64,000 nucleotides of DNA from Haemophilus paraphrohaemolyticus (GTDB lineage: Bacteria; Pseudomonadota; Gammaproteobacteria; Enterobacterales; Pasteurellaceae): assembly GCF_002015045.1 (NCBI RefSeq), contig NZ_MUXX01000002.1, forward strand, positions 1 to 64,000, given 5' to 3'. Below the pieces are notes generated by a model that was not told the DNA's origin, made no database searches, and saw only the letters and a program-made list of their open reading frames with translations. The translations under genes and the position numbers were made by a program. This document shows positions 8,978-18,497 of the stretch, piece by piece; position 1 is the first letter of the stretch, and each line of letters begins with the position of its first letter.

Positions 8978-10567
8978 ATGGCGATTCAACAAGCGTTATT
9001 AAGTGTGTCTGATAAAAAAGGCATTGTGGAATTTGCACAAGGGCTGGTGGCTCGTGGTGTAAAATTGCTTTCAACAGGCGGAACAGCAAAATTACTTGCT
9101 GAAGCAGGCTTGCCTGTAACGGAAGTGTCAGACTACACAGGTTTCCCTGAAATGATGGATGGGCGCGTAAAAACCCTTCACCCGAAAGTACACGGTGGAA
9201 TTTTAGGACGTCGCGGCACCGATGATGAAGTGATGAACCAACACGGCATTGAGTGCATTGATATGGTAGTGGTGAATCTTTATCCGTTCGCTGCAACGGT
9301 CGCAAAACCAGATTGCACCCTTGAAGATGCGGTAGAAAATATCGACATTGGCGGTCCAACAATGGTGCGTTCTGCAGCGAAAAACCACAAAGATGTGGCG
9401 ATTGTGGTAAATAATGGCGATTTCGATGCAATTTTAGCAGAAATGGATCAAAACGAGAATAATCTGACCTTAGCGACTCGCTTTAACCTTGCAATTAAGG
9501 CTTTTGAACACACTGCGCAATACGACAGTATGATTGCCAACTACTTCGGACAAAAAGTGCCACCTTATCAAGGGGCAGAGGAAGAAGATTTAACCCAAGT
9601 TTGTGGTCAATTCCCGCGTACGCTAAACCTCAATTTTGTGCGTAAACAAACGATGCGTTATGGCGAAAATGCTCACCAAAATGCCGCATTCTATGTAGAA
9701 AATGAAGTGAAAGAGGCTTCCGTTTCAACCGCAAAACAATTACAAGGTAAAGCCCTTTCTTACAACAACATTGCTGATACCGATGCCGCACTTGAATGCG
9801 TAAAAGAGTTTGAGCAGCCAGCTTGTGTAATAGTGAAACACGCGAATCCGTGTGGGGTGGCATTAGGCGAAAACATTTTAGAGGCCTATGATCGCGCTTA
9901 TCAAACTGACCCAACTTCTGCGTTCGGAGGCATTATCGCTTTCAACCGTGAGTTAGATGGCACAACGGCAGAAACCATTGCAGATCGTCAATTTGTAGAA
10001 GTCATCATCGCACCAAGCATTTCTGCTGAAGCGAAAGAAGCACTAGCGAAAAAGAAAAATGTTCGCGTGTTAGAATGTGGCGAATTTAGCCAAGCACAAA
10101 AACGCTTAGACTTCAAACGTGTGAATGGTGGCTTGTTAGTGCAAGAAGCGGATCAAGGTTCAGTATCGCTTGCAGATTTGAAAGTGGTTTCTAAACGCCA
10201 ACCAACCCAAGCAGAACTTGAAGACTTACTCTTCTGCTGGAAAGTCGCGAAATATGTGAAATCGAATGCGATTGTGTATGCGAAAAACGGACAAACCATC
10301 GGTATTGGTGCAGGCCAAATGAGCCGTGTGTATTCTGCGAAAATTGCTGGCATTAAAGCCGAAGATGAAGGATTGCAAGTGGCGGGGTGTGTGATGGCAT
10401 CAGATGCTTTCTTCCCATTCCGTGATGGTATTGATGCCGCAGCGAAAGTGGGCATTACTTGCGTAATTCACCCAGGTGGTTCAATGCGTGATCAGGAAGT
10501 GATTGATGCCGCCGATGAACACGATATGGCGATGGTATTAACAGGAATGAGACATTTCCGTCATTAA
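8978..10567 (+). CDS. purH: Bifunctional AICAR formyltransferase / IMP cyclohydrolase
   Basis: A 529-residue enzyme for the last two steps of de novo IMP synthesis. Residues 1 to about 200 are the MGS-like IMP cyclohydrolase domain ([36 protein letters not shown]). The rest is the AICAR transformylase domain with the catalytic KHANPCGVA motif and the C-terminal [17 protein letters not shown]. It is complete and has the usual length. In enterobacteria purH is followed by purD; here purH is alone and followed by a terminator. A PurR box and TATAAT element precede it. Confidence 0.97.
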   Translation: MAIQQALLSVSDKKGIVEFAQGLVARGVKLLSTGGTAKLLAEAGLPVTEVSDYTGFPEMMDGRVKTLHPKVHGGILGRRGTDDEVMNQHGIECIDMVVVNLYPFAATVAKPDCTLEDAVENIDIGGPTMVRSAAKNHKDVAIVVNNGDFDAILAEMDQNENNLTLATRFNLAIKAFEHTAQYDSMIANYFGQKVPPYQGAEEEDLTQVCGQFPRTLNLNFVRKQTMRYGENAHQNAAFYVENEVKEASVSTAKQLQGKALSYNNIADTDAALECVKEFEQPACVIVKHANPCGVALGENILEAYDRAYQTDPTSAFGGIIAFNRELDGTTAETIADRQFVEVIIAPSISAEAKEALAKKKNVRVLECGEFSQAQKRLDFKRVNGGLLVQEADQGSVSLADLKVVSKRQPTQAELEDLLFCWKVAKYVKSNAIVYAKNGQTIGIGAGQMSRVYSAKIAGIKAEDEGLQVAGCVMASDAFFPFRDGIDAAAKVGITCVIHPGGSMRDQEVIDAADEHDMAMVLTGMRHFRH

Positions 10568-10596
10568 TCCACCATTCGAATGTTCACGATATAAAC

Positions 10597-10632
10597 AAAA
10601 AAGGGAGAATAACTACGTTATTTTCCCTTTTT
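10597..10632. terminator. Bidirectional terminator between purH and selD
   Basis: AAGGGAGAATAA pairs with TTATTTTCCCTT (one G-T pair) around a 5-nt loop, with As before and Ts after. It serves the convergent genes purH and selD. Confidence 0.8.
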
Positions 10633-10648
10633 GCTCTATATGCCTATA

Positions 10649-11689
10649 TTAACACACTTCAATTAGCGGTCTATTTTCATCCATTTCTAACAAACGCCCC
10701 ACTCGGAAAAGTGGCACATTCATTGCGTTTGCAATTTGTTGGATTTTTTCGACCGCTTGTGACTCAACCGCCACTAATAAACCACCAGAAGTTTGCGGAT
10801 CACACAAAATCGTTTTCTGCTCGTCCGTCAATGGTGAAATCAAATGCCCGTAGCTTTCAAAGTTGCGGTTTGTTCCCCCCGGTACAGAGCCTTGCGCAAT
10901 ATAATCTTGCACGCCATCAAGCGTTTGAATATGAGCAAAATCAACTTCCGCTCGTAAATTTGAGCCCTCGCACACTTCTTTTAAATGTCCCAGCAAGCCA
11001 AAACCTGTGACATCCGTCATCGCTTTCACTTCATCCAATTTGGAGAATTCCGCACCAATCAAGTTCATTTGACACATCGCATCTCGTGCTAAATGTTGAT
11101 GCTCTGGCTTCAAAATTCCCCGTTTTTCTGCGGTTGTCAAAATACCAATACCAAGTGGTTTAGTTAAGAAGAGTTCACAACCTGCGGTTGCTGAAGCATT
11201 GCGTTTCACTTTTTCAGTTGGAATAACGCCCGTTACGGCTAAACCAAAAATTGGCTCGGGAGCATCGATGGAGTGTCCGCCTGCCAAAGCAATGCCCGCT
11301 GTGGCACAAGCTGCTCGTCCGCCTTCTACAATTTGTTGCGCGACTTCTGCAGGGAGTTTGTTGATAGGGAAGCCTAAAATCGCAATTGCCATAATCGGCT
11401 TACCGCCCATCGCAAAAATATCACTAATTGCATTAGTTGCAGCAATTCGTCCAAAATCAAATGGATCATCAACAATTGGCATAAAGAAATCGGTGGTGCT
11501 GATAATGCCTACACCGTTGCCAATGTCGTAAACTGCTGCATCATCAGCGGTTTCGTTGCCAACTAATAAATTTGGGTCGATCAATTTTTCGAGTTCGCTA
11601 TGTAAAATTGTCCCTAACACCTTAGGCGAAATTTTACAGCCTCAACCTGCACCGTGACTAAATTGCGTTAAACGTACTTGTTCGGTCAT
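10649..11689 (-). CDS. selD: Selenophosphate synthase SelD, itself a selenoprotein (in-frame TGA = Sec16)
   Basis: SelD makes selenophosphate from selenide and ATP for Sec-tRNA and selenouridine. Conventional reading gives only an open frame from about 11620. Translating upstream in the same frame gives [24 protein letters not shown] from ATG 11689, with TGA at 11642-11644 exactly where E. coli SelD has its catalytic Cys17. The downstream Lys19 matches the essential Lys20 of E. coli. A textbook AAGGAGG sits before ATG 11689, and a hairpin that can act as a bacterial SECIS lies 16 nt after the TGA. The full product is 346 residues including Sec, the family norm. Sec at this site is known for Haemophilus influenzae SelD. 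It implies selA, selB and selC elsewhere in the genome. Confidence 0.95.
11613..11626 (-). promoter_or_regulatory. Candidate SECIS stem-loop of selD
   Basis: On the minus strand CCTAA-GGTG-TTAGG forms a 5-bp stem with a GGUG loop, 16 nt after the UGA. Position and a GGU-containing loop resemble the minimal bacterial SECIS bound by SelB. Confidence 0.7.
11642..11644 (-). other. Selenocysteine codon (TGA) in selD
   Basis: Plus-strand TCA reads as TGA, codon 16 of selD. The surrounding HGAG-U-GCKISPK is the conserved active site. Confidence 0.93.
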
Positions 11690-11771
11690 CTCGCCTCCTT
11701 ATCCATAAAATCATTATGAGCATTTTACCAAAAGTAACACAAGCGGTCGATTTTCTGTAATCAATCTTCTT

Positions 11772-12188
11772 TTACACAATTTCATTTAGTGTAAAGAAAT
11801 AAGCGATTTCACGCTCTGCTGATTCAACAGAATCAGAACCGTGCACTGAATTTTCACGTCCACTTAATGCGTACATTTTACGAAGCGTCCCTTCTTTTTG
11901 ATCTTCTGGTTTTGTTGCTCCCATTAAAGCACGATAATTTGCTACTGCGTTTTCACCTTCCAGAACCACTGCAACCACAGGGGCTGAAATCATAAAATCA
12001 ATGAGCGAAGTAAAATATTCGCGCCCTTGATGTTCTGCATAAAAACCTTCCGCTTGTTCACGGGTAAGTTGGATTTTTTTCAATGCCTTAATGGTTAAAC
12101 CAGCTTCTTCTAAATGCGATAAAATTTTACCGATTAAATGGCGTTTCGTCGCATCTGGTTTAATTAAGCATAAAGTTTGTTGGATCAT
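11772..12188 (-). CDS. ndk: Nucleoside diphosphate kinase
   Basis: A 138-residue enzyme that transfers gamma-phosphate between nucleoside triphosphates and diphosphates through a phospho-His. The active-site block NSVHGSDSVESAEREI carries the catalytic His, and the N-terminus shows TLCLIKPDATKR. I start at ATG 12188 because CGGAGA precedes it at good spacing and homologues begin a few residues before LxxIKPD; an upstream in-frame start at 12212 would add eight residues. Length matches the family (about 140). It lies between selD and sodA and is probably its own unit. Confidence 0.95.
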   Translation of the reverse strand: MIQQTLCLIKPDATKRHLIGKILSHLEEAGLTIKALKKIQLTREQAEGFYAEHQGREYFTSLIDFMISAPVVAVVLEGENAVANYRALMGATKPEDQKEGTLRKMYALSGRENSVHGSDSVESAEREIAYFFTLNEIV

Positions 12189-12264
12189 TCTTTTCTCCGT
12201 TATTCTCGTCATAAAATAAGCATATAAGTAAGCAGTGATATTTTAGCAAAAATATTACAAATAT

Positions 12265-12278
12265 TTGCGATAGATCAA
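12265..12278. promoter_or_regulatory. Possible FNR-like site upstream of sodA
   Basis: TTGCG-ATAG-ATCAA has one perfect FNR half-site and one with two mismatches (consensus TTGAT-N4-ATCAA). It lies about 90 bp before sodA. Anaerobic repression of sodA by FNR is known in E. coli, but this match is weak. Confidence 0.3.
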
Positions 12279-12367
12279 ATTAAAGTGTATTAACTGACTA
12301 TTTTTTGGTAGAATTTACAGCGAGTTTTAACTCAAGTTTTACCTATTTTTATTTGAGGATAATAATA

Positions 12368-13009
12368 ATGGCATACACATTACCAGAATTAGGCTACGCA
12401 TATGATGCATTAGAGCCACATTTCGATGCAAGAACAATGGAAATTCACCATTCTAAGCATCACCAAACTTATGTAAATAATGCAAATGCAGCATTAGAAG
12501 CATATCCAGAATTATTAGAACAATGCCCAGGTAAATTAATTTCAAACCTTGAGCAAGTTCCTGCAGAAAAACGTGTTGCAGTGCGTAACAATGTGGGCGG
12601 TCACGTGAACCATACGTTATTCTGGAAAGGTTTAAAAACTGGCACAACTTTACAAGGTGCATTAAAAGACGCAATTGAGCATGATTTCGGTTCTGTTGAA
12701 GCATTCCAAGCACAATTTGAACAAGCAGCAGCAACTCGTTTCGGTTCAGGCTGGGCGTGGTTAGTATTAGAAGAGGGTAAATTAGCCGTTGTTTCAACAG
12801 CAAACCAAGATTCTCCGTTAATGGGCAAAGCAGTGGCTGGCGTGTCTGGTTACCCAATTTTAGGTTTAGATGTTTGGGAACACGCTTACTACTTAAACTA
12901 CCAAAACCGTCGTCCAGACTACATCAAAGCCTTCTGGAACGTAGTAAACTGGGACGAAGCAGCTCGCCGTTTTGAAGATAAAGTAAACACTTGTGGTTGT
13001 GCAAAATAA
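12368..13009 (+). CDS. sodA: Manganese superoxide dismutase
   Basis: A 213-residue cytoplasmic enzyme that converts superoxide to H2O2 and O2. The Mn/Fe SOD N-terminal block is clear ([20 protein letters not shown] then [13 protein letters not shown]) with a ligand His, as is GSGWAWLV and the C-terminal ligand motif [18 protein letters not shown]. The residues around the active site (VGGHVNH and NQDSPL) favour the Mn type. The start at 12368 follows GAGG and matches SodA homologues; a longer frame from 12305 adds an unsupported leader. The C-terminal NTCGCAK tail is longer than in E. coli (206 residues). A strong terminator follows. Confidence 0.96.
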   Translation: MAYTLPELGYAYDALEPHFDARTMEIHHSKHHQTYVNNANAALEAYPELLEQCPGKLISNLEQVPAEKRVAVRNNVGGHVNHTLFWKGLKTGTTLQGALKDAIEHDFGSVEAFQAQFEQAAATRFGSGWAWLVLEEGKLAVVSTANQDSPLMGKAVAGVSGYPILGLDVWEHAYYLNYQNRRPDYIKAFWNVVNWDEAARRFEDKVNTCGCAK

Positions 13010-13046
13010 TCAAAATTAATCTTATATCATTTACCTAGTAAGTAAT

Positions 13047-13084
13047 GCGGATAAAGTAATGGATTTAACTTTATCCGCTTTTTT
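13047..13084 (+). terminator. sodA terminator
   Basis: GCGGATAAAGT (13047-13057) pairs perfectly with ACTTTATCCGC (13068-13078) and ends in T6. Confidence 0.88.
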
Positions 13085-13173
13085 ATTTACCATTTTTCTG
13101 TCTCTTTCATTTATTTAGCAATTTATTTTCTATTGATAGGTAAAAACCATTTGAATATAGTGTTTTTTAGATA

Positions 13174-13192
13174 GAAAATGCGAGCCATTTTC
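13174..13192. promoter_or_regulatory. Fur-like 19-bp palindrome before the TonB-dependent receptor
   Basis: GAAAATGCGAGCCATTTTC has perfect 7-bp arms and matches the E. coli Fur consensus GATAATGATAATCATTATC at 13 of 19 positions. It lies 35 bp before the receptor start, a place where binding would block transcription. Zur is an alternative regulator. Confidence 0.5.
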
Positions 13193-13226
13193 ATTAAATA
13201 ACCATAAAAAATAAAAGGAGACAAGC

Positions 13227-16085
13227 ATGAGCAAAAAATTTTCGCTCAACATCATTACATTATCATTACTGGGGGTAGCTCAATTTGCTTATGCAGATTT
13301 AGTACTAGATGAAATCCAGGTAAAGTCTAGTGAAGTGAGTAACGATAAGAAGCCCTTCACTGAAGCCAAAGCCAAAAGTACGCGTGAAAATGTCTTTAAG
13401 GAAACACAAACCATTGACCAAGTGATTCGGAGCATTCCTGGGGCATTTACTCAACAAGATAAAGGCTCTGGTGTCGTTTCTGTGAATATTCGTGGCGAAA
13501 ATGGATTAGGCCGTGTCAATACTATGGTTGATGGTGTAACCCAGACCTTCTATTCTACAGCCTTAGATTCTGGTCAATCAGGAGGAAGTTCTCAATTTGG
13601 TGCGGCAATCGATCCTAATTTTATTGCAGGTGTAGATGTCAATAAAAGTAACTTTTCGGGAACAAGCGGTATAAATGCGTTAGCGGGCAGTGCTAATTTT
13701 AGAACATTAGGCGTTAATGATGTCATTACCGATGACAAACCATTTGGCATTATTCTGAAAGGAATGACGGGAAGTAATGCTACTAAATCCAATTTTATGA
13801 CGATGGCTGCAGGCAGAAAATGGCTTGATAATGGTGGCTATGTAGGTGTGGTGTATGGTTATAGCCAACATGAAGTTTCACAAGATTATCGTATTGGTGG
13901 CGGAGAACGATTAGCATCATTAGGGCAAGGTATTCTAGAGAAAGAAAAAGAAGCTTATTTTCGTAATGCGGGTTATGTTTTAAATCCTGCAGGGCAATGG
14001 GCACCTGATTTAAATAAAAATCATTGGTCTTGCAACGCACCCAATCCAACATTTAATGGAAATACAGCCCCAATTACAACAACCGATGAGCTAACTGGAG
14101 TGACCGAAACAAGAACACCAGGTTGTATTACTCGGATTGAACGACAAGAAGAAAATTACGATTATATTAGTGAAGAGGAGACGCCAGATGAGCCACGTTA
14201 CAATACATCTCGCTATCAACTTGATAACTATAAAAATGAAACAAGAAAGAAAATTTTAAAAGAATTAGCAAATGGCACTCAGCCTCAAGAAATACCTGAA
14301 TTACAGGATGAAGTAAATTCTACAAATGACTCATTTGAACGCAATAAAGATCAATATAGTGTTGCACCAATTGAGCCGGGTAGTTTGCAATCACGCTCCC
14401 GTAGCCATTTATTAAAATTTGAATATGGCGATGATCACCATACGCTAGGGGCACAATTACGCACGTTGGATAATAAAATTGGTTCACGTAAAATTGAAAA
14501 CCGTAATTACCAATTCAATTATAACTTTAATGATCACAACTATCTCGATCTTAATTTAATGGCTGCACATAACATTGGCAAAACCATTTATCCTAAGGGT
14601 GGCTTTTTTGCAGGTTGGCAAGTTGCAGACAAACTTATTACCAAAAATGTCGCAAATATTGTTGATATAAATAACAGCTATACCTTCTTATTGCCAAAAG
14701 AAATCGATTTAAAAACCACATTAGGGTTTAACTATTTTACTAATGAATACAGTAAAAACCGTTTTCCAGAAGAATTAAGTTTGTTTTATGATGATGCTTC
14801 ACATGATCAAGGTAACTACAGTAATTTAGGACGATTTAAAGGTAGTCGTAATTTACTGCCACAACGTTCAGTGATTTTACAACCTTCAGGTAAGCAGAAA
14901 TTTAAAACGGTGTATTTTGATACCGCACTTTCTAAAGGCATTTATCATTTAGACTACAGCGTGAATTTTACCCATTATGCCTTTAATGGTGAGTATGTCG
15001 GATATGAAAATACAGCGGATCAAATTAATGAACCGATTTTGCATAAATCAGGTCATAAAAAGGCATTCAATCATTCTGCTACATTAAGTGCAGAACTGAG
15101 CGATTATTTTATGCCATTTTTTACTTATTCACGCACACACAGAATGCCGAATATTCAAGAGATGTTTTTCTCTCAAGTGTCTGATGCAGGGGTAAACACA
15201 GCATTAAAACCTGAACAATCTGACACCTATCAACTAGGCTTTAACACCTATAAAAAAGGTCTATTCACTCAAGACGATGTGTTAGGCGTAAAATTAGTAG
15301 GTTATCGTAGCTTTATTAAAAACTATATCCATAATGTTTACGGTGTTTGGTGGAGAGATGGTACGGTACCTACATGGGCAAACACGAATGGTTTTCGCTT
15401 TACCATCGCTCATCAAAATTATGAGCCTATCGTGAAAAAAAGCGGTGCCGAGTTAGAGCTTAATTATGATATGGGACGTTTTTTTGCGAATTTCTCTTAT
15501 GCTTATCAACGTACGAATCAACCAACTAATTATGCCGATGCTAGCCCACGTCCGAATAATGCATCAAAAGAAGATATTTTGAAACAAGGTTATGGCTTAT
15601 CTCGCGTTTCAATGCTACCGAAAGACTACGGCAGATTAGAGCTTGGCACACGCTGGTTTGATAAAAAATTAACCTTGGGTATCGCAGCACGTTATTATGG
15701 AAAAAGTAAACGTGCAACCATTCAAGAAGAATATATCAACGGTTCTCACTTTGAATTAAATACCGCGGGTGATAGAACTTACTATGCCGTTAAAAAAACG
15801 GAAGAGATTGAAAAACAACCGATTATTTTAGATTTACACGTCAGCTATGAACCAATCAAAGATTTGATTATTAAAGCGGAAGTACAAAATCTGTTAGATA
15901 AACGTTATGTTGATCCGTTAGATGCTGGAAATGATGCGGCTTCGCAACGTTATTATTCAAGTTTAAATAATTCTATCGAATGTGCGAAAGATCCATCTGC
16001 TTGTAACGGTGGTTCAGATAAAACCGTGCTTTATAACTTTGCACGTGGAAGAACTTTTATTATGAGCTTGAATTATAAATTTTAG
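13227..16085 (+). CDS. TonB-dependent outer-membrane receptor (TdfH/CbpA-like)
   Basis: A 952-residue receptor that imports a metal or metal-carrier across the outer membrane using TonB. It has a signal peptide (cleavage likely after YA, residue 23-24), then a TonB box DLVLDEIQV, a plug domain (VIRSIPGAF, VSVNIRGENGLGRVNTMVDG) and a large beta-barrel ending in the outer-membrane signature SLNYKF. The plug block SGGSSQFGAAIDPNFIAGVD resembles neisserial TdfH/CbpA from memory, a receptor that takes zinc from calprotectin. Residues of about 290-375 form an unusually charged insertion. AAAGGAGA precedes ATG 13227, and a Fur-like palindrome lies upstream. The gene stands alone, with no partner lipoprotein. 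Ligand is not proven: transferrin-like, zinc or other metal sources are possible. Confidence 0.88.
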   Translation: MSKKFSLNIITLSLLGVAQFAYADLVLDEIQVKSSEVSNDKKPFTEAKAKSTRENVFKETQTIDQVIRSIPGAFTQQDKGSGVVSVNIRGENGLGRVNTMVDGVTQTFYSTALDSGQSGGSSQFGAAIDPNFIAGVDVNKSNFSGTSGINALAGSANFRTLGVNDVITDDKPFGIILKGMTGSNATKSNFMTMAAGRKWLDNGGYVGVVYGYSQHEVSQDYRIGGGERLASLGQGILEKEKEAYFRNAGYVLNPAGQWAPDLNKNHWSCNAPNPTFNGNTAPITTTDELTGVTETRTPGCITRIERQEENYDYISEEETPDEPRYNTSRYQLDNYKNETRKKILKELANGTQPQEIPELQDEVNSTNDSFERNKDQYSVAPIEPGSLQSRSRSHLLKFEYGDDHHTLGAQLRTLDNKIGSRKIENRNYQFNYNFNDHNYLDLNLMAAHNIGKTIYPKGGFFAGWQVADKLITKNVANIVDINNSYTFLLPKEIDLKTTLGFNYFTNEYSKNRFPEELSLFYDDASHDQGNYSNLGRFKGSRNLLPQRSVILQPSGKQKFKTVYFDTALSKGIYHLDYSVNFTHYAFNGEYVGYENTADQINEPILHKSGHKKAFNHSATLSAELSDYFMPFFTYSRTHRMPNIQEMFFSQVSDAGVNTALKPEQSDTYQLGFNTYKKGLFTQDDVLGVKLVGYRSFIKNYIHNVYGVWWRDGTVPTWANTNGFRFTIAHQNYEPIVKKSGAELELNYDMGRFFANFSYAYQRTNQPTNYADASPRPNNASKEDILKQGYGLSRVSMLPKDYGRLELGTRWFDKKLTLGIAARYYGKSKRATIQEEYINGSHFELNTAGDRTYYAVKKTEEIEKQPIILDLHVSYEPIKDLIIKAEVQNLLDKRYVDPLDAGNDAASQRYYSSLNNSIECAKDPSACNGGSDKTVLYNFARGRTFIMSLNYKF

Positions 16086-16149
16086 AGCATATAAGACAAT
16101 TAGAGTGTAATTTAGAGTAATAATAGAACTTATTTTAAGATAAAAAATA

Positions 16150-16184
16150 ACCCTATAGCAAAAGGGCTATAGGGTAAATCTTTT
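16150..16184 (+). terminator. Terminator after the TonB-dependent receptor
   Basis: ACCCTATAGC (16150-16159) pairs perfectly with GCTATAGGGT (16166-16175), followed by AAATCTTTT. The rest of the 365-bp gap to moeB holds tRNA-Asn and nothing else I recognise. Confidence 0.75.
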
Positions 16185-16268
16185 GTTCTAATTCTGGAGG
16201 TAAGAATCACTGTTTTACAAAAGGAGACAAATAAAACAAGAACAAAAGCAAAACTAAAGGAAAATAGT

Positions 16269-16344
16269 TGGCTCCTCCTGCGGGACTCGAACCTGCGACA
16301 TATGGATTAACAGTCCACCGTTCTACCGACTGAACTAAGGAGGA
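16269..16344 (-). tRNA. tRNA-Asn (anticodon GTT)
   Basis: On the minus strand a 76-nt cloverleaf folds: acceptor TCCTCCT pairs with AGGAGGA, the discriminator is G and CCA is encoded. The D-arm reads AGTTCAGTCGGTAGAAC, the anticodon loop CTGTTAA gives GTT (plus-strand 16309-16311), and the T-arm holds GGTTCGAGTCC. It is a single isolated tRNA. Its G34 anticodon makes it a substrate for queuosine, whose precursor enzyme QueF is encoded at 60978. Confidence 0.97.
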
Positions 16345-16450
16345 ACAAAACGGTGTACATTTTATGCTAAAACGTTTTAGCTGTCAAATAGATTATTCCA
16401 TAAATAAAATTATAAGTAATATTAGCCTTATTTATGCGATTTTATGCCAT

Positions 16451-17203
16451 CTAGCATGATGCTGTGCAAACCTGACAACTCGGCATTTTCGGTAGATTCA
16501 TCTCGCGCACAGAAAAATGCAAGCCATCAATAATCAACAATTTCCCCGCTAAGGTTTTGCCAATATTGAGTAAAACCTTGATGGTTTCCAATGCCTGCAA
16601 ACTGCCGATCACCCCAACAATGGGGGAAATCACGCCTGCTTCCACGCAGCTTAACGTATCGCTGCCAAAAAGCTGGCTTAAACATTGGTAGCAGGCTTCG
16701 TTTTTGGCATAAGTAAACACAGAAATCTGCCCTTCAAAGCGGATTGCAGAACCTGAAACAAGCGGTCGTTTTTGTTCAAAACATTGCGAATTGAGTTGAT
16801 TTCGCACATCAACATTATCAGTGCAATCAACAACAACATCTACTTGCTGAATGAGTTTGACAAATTCCGCATCATCACATTTTTTTACGACCGCTTGCAC
16901 CTCAATGTTTGGGTTAATCGCTTGCAAACGCATCTTTGCTACTTCCGCTTTGGGCTTGCCAATATCGGCATCAGTGTAAAGAATTTGGCGTTGCAGATTG
17001 GAAAGTGAGATGGTATCGAAATCCACCAAAATGATTTTACCCACTCCCGCACTGGCTAAATATTGGCTTACAGCACAACCTAAACCACCTGCACCAACAA
17101 TCAGCACGCGGCTGGCTTTCAGTTTCTCTTGTCCATCAAAATCCACTGCTTTTAGGCTGATTTGGCGGTTATAACGCAACATTTCGTGATCGGTTAATTC
17201 CAT
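16451..17203 (-). CDS. moeB: Molybdopterin-synthase adenylyltransferase MoeB
   Basis: A 250-residue E1-like enzyme that adenylates the C-terminus of MoaD so that it can receive sulfur for molybdopterin synthesis. It shows the nucleotide-binding GAGGLGCAVSQYLASAGVG, the acidic VDFDTISLSNLQRQILY, and DCTDNVDVRNQLN. Two zinc-binding CxxC pairs are visible, CYQC and CQVC near the C-terminus. It follows moeA by 13 bp in the same direction, the usual moeA-moeB operon. ThiF is a related alternative, but the moeA linkage and length favour MoeB. Confidence 0.94.
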   Translation of the reverse strand: MELTDHEMLRYNRQISLKAVDFDGQEKLKASRVLIVGAGGLGCAVSQYLASAGVGKIILVDFDTISLSNLQRQILYTDADIGKPKAEVAKMRLQAINPNIEVQAVVKKCDDAEFVKLIQQVDVVVDCTDNVDVRNQLNSQCFEQKRPLVSGSAIRFEGQISVFTYAKNEACYQCLSQLFGSDTLSCVEAGVISPIVGVIGSLQALETIKVLLNIGKTLAGKLLIIDGLHFSVREMNLPKMPSCQVCTASC

Positions 17204-17216
17204 TATTTAACCGCCA

Positions 17217-18461
17217 CTATTTCAATAAGCCATTAAACGGTTGAATGGTCACTTTTTCGCCCACTTGTACATTCCCACGCTCGGCTTCAAGTACGATAAA
17301 ACAATTACTTTCATAGAAAGCACTAAAAATATGCGAACCTTGCTGCCCGACTGGTTTTACCATCAATTCGCCTTGTTCGTTGATGAAATAAAAACCGCGC
17401 TGGAAGTCTTGGCGACCTACTGCTTTTTTCAAATTGGTTGCCGCACAAGCGGTCATTTTTGGCATTAAATTTGCAAGATAGTCTGCATTAAAACCAGCAA
17501 GTTGAGCTAAGGCAGGCTGTACTAATTGATAGAAAGTCACCAACGCAGAAACAGGGTTGCCTGGTAAGCCAAAGAAGACGGTTTGTTTTTCGTTTTCATT
17601 ACCTAAAAAGCCAAATGCGAATGGCTTACCTGGTTTTATTGCGATTTTCCAGAAAGCGATTTTACCCAATTCCTCGAGCACATCTTTGGTGAAATCCGCC
17701 TCACCGACTGACACGCCACCGCTGGTAATTAACACATCTGCAGCTTGTTGAGCTTTCATAAAAGCCTCTTCGAAAATTTGCGGATCATCAGGCTGAATGC
17801 CAAAATCTAAAATCTCGCAATTCAATTTCTCTAGCATTAAACGTACCGCAAAACGGTTGGTATCGTAAATTTGCCCTGCAGCAAGCGATTTGCCGACGCT
17901 CACTAACTCATCACCTGTCGAAAGAATCGCCACTTTAGTACGTTTAAATACCTCAACTTCCGCAATACCAAGCGATGCTAACAATGGCAAACTCGCCACG
18001 TTTAATAGGCTACCTTTAGCAAGCACAAGATTACCTTTTGCCACATCCTCGCCCACGCGACGGATATTTTGCCCAAGTTTAATTGCATTGGTAAAACGGA
18101 TCTGATTTTCGCCCGCTTGTTCGGTTTCTTCTTGCATAATCACCGCATCACAGCCTGTAGGAATCATTGAGCCCGTCATAATGCGGACACATTCGCCCGC
18201 CTGAGTTTCGCCCTCAAATGGCTTGCCCGCAAAGGATTTGCCTGCGATATTAAAATCGGTAAACGTTTCTAAATCGGCAAACTTGATCGCATATCCATCC
18301 ATTGCGGAATTATCAAAACTTGGGACGTTAATTGGCGAGATAATATCTTGGGCTAATACACGATTAGTGCAGTCGTTTAAGGAAAGTCTTTCAGTTTCGG
18401 TTGGTTGTGGCAGTTGTGCCAACATATTGGAAAGTGCTTCGTTGAGAGGTAAAAGTGCCAT
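17217..18461 (-). CDS. moeA: Molybdopterin molybdenumtransferase MoeA
   Basis: A 414-residue enzyme that inserts molybdate into adenylated molybdopterin to make Moco. Visible are the N-terminal FDNSAMDGYAIKF, the middle ILSTGDELV and TSGGVSVGEADFTKDVL blocks of the MoCF-binding domain, and GLPGNPVSALVTF. A C-terminal beta-barrel completes it. AAGGAAAATAAA precedes ATG 18461. It is the first gene of moeA-moeB. With selD in the same window this fits molybdenum/selenium formate dehydrogenase biogenesis (inference). A small inverted repeat lies just upstream. Confidence 0.96.
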   Translation of the reverse strand: MALLPLNEALSNMLAQLPQPTETERLSLNDCTNRVLAQDIISPINVPSFDNSAMDGYAIKFADLETFTDFNIAGKSFAGKPFEGETQAGECVRIMTGSMIPTGCDAVIMQEETEQAGENQIRFTNAIKLGQNIRRVGEDVAKGNLVLAKGSLLNVASLPLLASLGIAEVEVFKRTKVAILSTGDELVSVGKSLAAGQIYDTNRFAVRLMLEKLNCEILDFGIQPDDPQIFEEAFMKAQQAADVLITSGGVSVGEADFTKDVLEELGKIAFWKIAIKPGKPFAFGFLGNENEKQTVFFGLPGNPVSALVTFYQLVQPALAQLAGFNADYLANLMPKMTACAATNLKKAVGRQDFQRGFYFINEQGELMVKPVGQQGSHIFSAFYESNCFIVLEAERGNVQVGEKVTIQPFNGLLK

Positions 18462-18497
18462 TTTATTTTCCTTATGAAAATAGACTTAAATTCTACC

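Noticed and set aside
16269..16344. tRNA-Asn as an attachment site of an integrated element
   Set aside because: Flanking genes are core genes (TonB receptor, moeB), and I saw no integrase or repeated tRNA 3' end.
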